DNA from: Dioscorea cayenensis subsp. rotundata
Taxonomy: Eukaryota; Streptophyta; Magnoliopsida; Dioscoreales; Dioscoreaceae
Assembly (NCBI RefSeq): GCF_009730915.1
Contig: NC_052490.1
Span: 32,488,625 to 32,552,624, forward strand
Length of the DNA stretch: 64,000 bases
Direction of reading: 5' to 3'
Part shown: one piece after another, positions 61,677 through 64,000 of the stretch
How the letters are laid out: every line of letters begins with the position of its first letter
Position numbering within the stretch: position 1 is the first letter of the stretch
The notes under the pieces: generated by a model
Databases searched by the model: none
Seen by the model: the letters and a program-made list of their open reading frames with translations, nothing else
What the model was told of the DNA's origin: nothing
Position numbers and translations under genes: made by a program

Positions 61677-62479
61677 GCCATATTAGTATCTTTCACACTC
61701 CTTTTCATTATTTATAGCGTTGTCAAATATACAATTTATTATTTATTTATTTTGCAATCCATTGCAATTGTTGTACATATCTCATGTATAAGTGCTTGTC
61801 TTCACCCAATGTTTTTTTACATTTCTAAAGAATCAATTTGCCTTATTGATTTTTATGCTTTTATTGTAAAACCAAATACATGTAGAATAATTTCTTATTT
61901 CGTTATTAGAAATCAATATGAATAATTGTTCTATAACTATGATATATTTCCATTCAAACAGTACCAACATTATTTTAACAAAAGAATTGAGAGTTTTTTT
62001 TCTTTTACAAATAAGAGAAAATCATATATAGTCAAAGACGTAAATATGGGTCTGAAATTTAATCATCCATCTTATGCGTCTTTATCTGGTAACACAGGAT
62101 TTGCATTGCAAATCTACATTTATAGTCAGAGATCGATATGCTATCAATATTACATACAGTATGACTTAAACTCGTGATTCTAAAATTTTTAGCATTTTTT
62201 TTTACCGTGGAGTTAAATTTAGACTTTGATTACTTGCACTTGTTCATTTCTCATATAGGTGTGATTGCTTGATAAAACATGAGAATGTGAATTATATTTT
62301 TAAAAGTGATAAATAGGATAACAACTTTAATTAATCAACATTAGCAAATTATTGTTAATCATTATCTTTTGATAAAAATACAAAGGACACGCAACATGCT
62401 GGTCCAGAATTTAAGAAATCCTTTTAAAAAAATATGGACAAAGGTGACACAATATTATATGAATAAATACATTAGAAAT

Positions 62480-62500
62480 ATATATATATATATATATATA

Positions 62501-62540
<40 letters not shown>
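62480..62540. repeat. (TA)n microsatellite
   Basis: Two TA runs separated by an ACTA interruption, on an AT-rich background. A similar run lies at about 63411-63447. Confidence 0.92.
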
Positions 62541-62542
<2 letters not shown>

Positions 62543-62814
62543 AGTTACATCTCAACAAACAAGAACATGATTTCCCTATATAAAAAAAATAATGCTAATG
62601 GATTAAAAGGTCATTACTTATATTATTTCAAAAATTATATTTAAATACTTACATATAAAACACATATTTATATTTTATGAATAAACACAATATATTGTTA
62701 TTTTTTTATTATTGGTTTTATTTAAATTTTGTAAAGCGTGCTCCTTTATCAGATTATAGATTTTCTTTAAATTTTTAATTTTATAATTTTTCCTACAAGT
62801 TATTAGAGCGAAAC

Positions 62815-63404
62815 TTTCAAACCCCAGAAGTAGGCTGAAAACCCGAAACAAAAAAATAAAAGTAAAAATAAAAATATATTGGAGATAACAATTAAAAGAC
62901 TTTCTTTTTTTTTTCCAAACCCGAATAAATATTTTTTGTTTTTGTAACGCTAAAATTAACTAATTATTTATTTTCAATAAACGAACAGTTAACTATTATA
63001 TATTCACAATTATTTATTTAGTAAAAAAATTACGCACAGTTTATATATTTTTTTGTTTTGTTTTTAACTAATGTATTTACAAAGTCAGCTTCTTTTATAT
63101 ATATAGATGATTATATAAAGATATATATGGATGGCAGCATTAATTACTGTGATCTTATAAACCTCAGAGAGCCACACCCAAACCCAATAAACATAGATTC
63201 ATAAATAAGATTGGATCCAAATGTATCTGCGATAAACAAGTCCGACTGCAGTAGTTGAATAAACTATATATAGAAAACAATACTCACCGAGAAAGAATTT
63301 ATATTTTTTTGCTCTTTCCCTTTTATATTTTTTTACGTAATATCATCGCTATCTAACGACTTATATTTATATTTTTTTCAAAAATACGTAGTTTTTAGGT
63401 TTTA

Positions 63405-63449
<45 letters not shown>

Positions 63450-63720
63450 AGATATTATTGAATACTTGAGATGTGAAACCATTATTTGTCAATGAATTGG
63501 TAAGCATCATCATTCATTTTCATTTGTCAAGTCTAGCTAGTTGAAAAATTGTTTGAGTTGTGATCTCAGCTCAATCGTCAAAGGTCGCTTCAATCACAAG
63601 CTAGTTAGACAAATGATCTAAAAAGGATTATTTTATTATGTATTTGTTTTGATAAATAAGTCACATATGCCCCTATGTTAGAGAAGTGAGGGATATAACA
63701 TGTATACAGTTGAGAATATA
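62815..63720 (-). repeat. Duplicate of GDSL intron 3 and the first bases of its last exon
   Basis: 62815-63010 matches 49493-49680 (GAAACTTTCAAACCCCAGAAGTAGG versus GAAACTTCCAAACCCTGGAAGTAGG, then CAAACCC.AATAAAT and ACAGTT). 63448-63625 matches 49773-49945 (TCAAGATATTATTGAATACT, GAGATGTGAAACCATTATTTGTCAAT, CAAAGGTCGCTTCAATCACAA). Homology covers an intron acceptor and roughly 20 bases of the exon, then stops; the exon itself is not found below 62815. It looks like what remains of a tandem GDSL paralogue whose other exons would lie beyond 64000. Confidence 0.78.
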
Positions 63721-64000
63721 ACCATAAGTTCGATCAACAAATATTTATATCCTCATTTTGTATCAATTTAAGTTTCGATTTTAGATTTTTTTTTAAAAAA
63801 AATAAATATTTCATGTAATAAAAATAAATTCAACAACTATTATATTATGATTTAACGTCTGCCATCAAATATTTGTAGGTTTTAAAATATTAAAATCCTA
63901 GAGGAGGCCACTAATATTGACACCTTCGGTCATGCATATTTGCTTATTTGTTCAAAATAAAAATAATTGCAGATACAAGTGTATTTAATATCACGTCAAG

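Larger units (their letters stand above)
61686..64000. other. Right-end AT-rich region
   Basis: Apart from the GDSL-intron copy and TA repeats, no gene was seen. Short plus-strand frames at 61650-62177 have AT-driven composition and no family marks. Confidence 0.55.

Noticed and set aside
1-64000. tRNA or rRNA genes
   Set aside because: No cloverleaf or conserved rRNA stretch was seen by eye; B-box-like words near 30470 and 31620 lack a full tRNA fold. A tRNA-finding program could still find one.

Overview
The window is nuclear DNA of a flowering plant. It has AT-rich intergenic DNA, genes with many GT-AG introns, plant-only gene families (RWP-RK, DUF688, STP sugar carriers, PHO2-type E2 enzymes) and plant retrotransposons. 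Some first exons are clearly GC-richer than the rest of their gene (about 5.5-6.2 kb and 36.4-36.85 kb), a weak hint of a monocot. Three runs of exactly 1000 N (10583-11582, 42325-43324, 59879-60878) are scaffold gaps of nominal size.

Layout: 1-778 (+) 3' part of an RWP-RK (RKD-type) gene; 1131-1934 (-) DUF688 protein; 3903-6239 (-) long coiled-coil protein; 6.2-12.3 kb mostly empty, with one small retroposon and a gap; 12299-12608 (+) a frameshifted coding exon; 13067-27462 (-) three consecutive genes for large PHO2/UBE2O-related ubiquitin-conjugating enzymes; 33474-36850 (-) mitochondrial ribosomal protein L21; 37676-41791 (-) an alpha/beta-hydrolase; 43325-43708 (+) 3' end of an unidentified gene that starts in the second gap; 44101-46298 (-) an STP14-like sugar carrier; 49185-52823 (-) a GDSL esterase/lipase; 53585-61676 a Mutator-like element with long inverted repeats holding a Copia retrotransposon (54241 to about 60.3 kb); 62.8-63.7 kb a copy of part of the GDSL intron.

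The most informative region is 13-30 kb. The third E2 gene is the PHO2 (UBC24) orthologue by its full domain layout. Its non-coding leader exon (28625-27800) carries seven sequences complementary to miR399, the phosphate-starvation microRNA. In Arabidopsis and rice, miR399 silences PHO2, which otherwise removes phosphate exporters and transporters. The two neighbouring E2 genes share the 64-140-312 nt exon pattern of the PHO2 catalytic domain but have no such sites in the sequence I read, so the cluster looks like an old tandem duplication whose members are regulated differently.

Coding positions were joined by hand from splice signals and checked by reading frame. Function statements rest on remembered family features, not on database searches.
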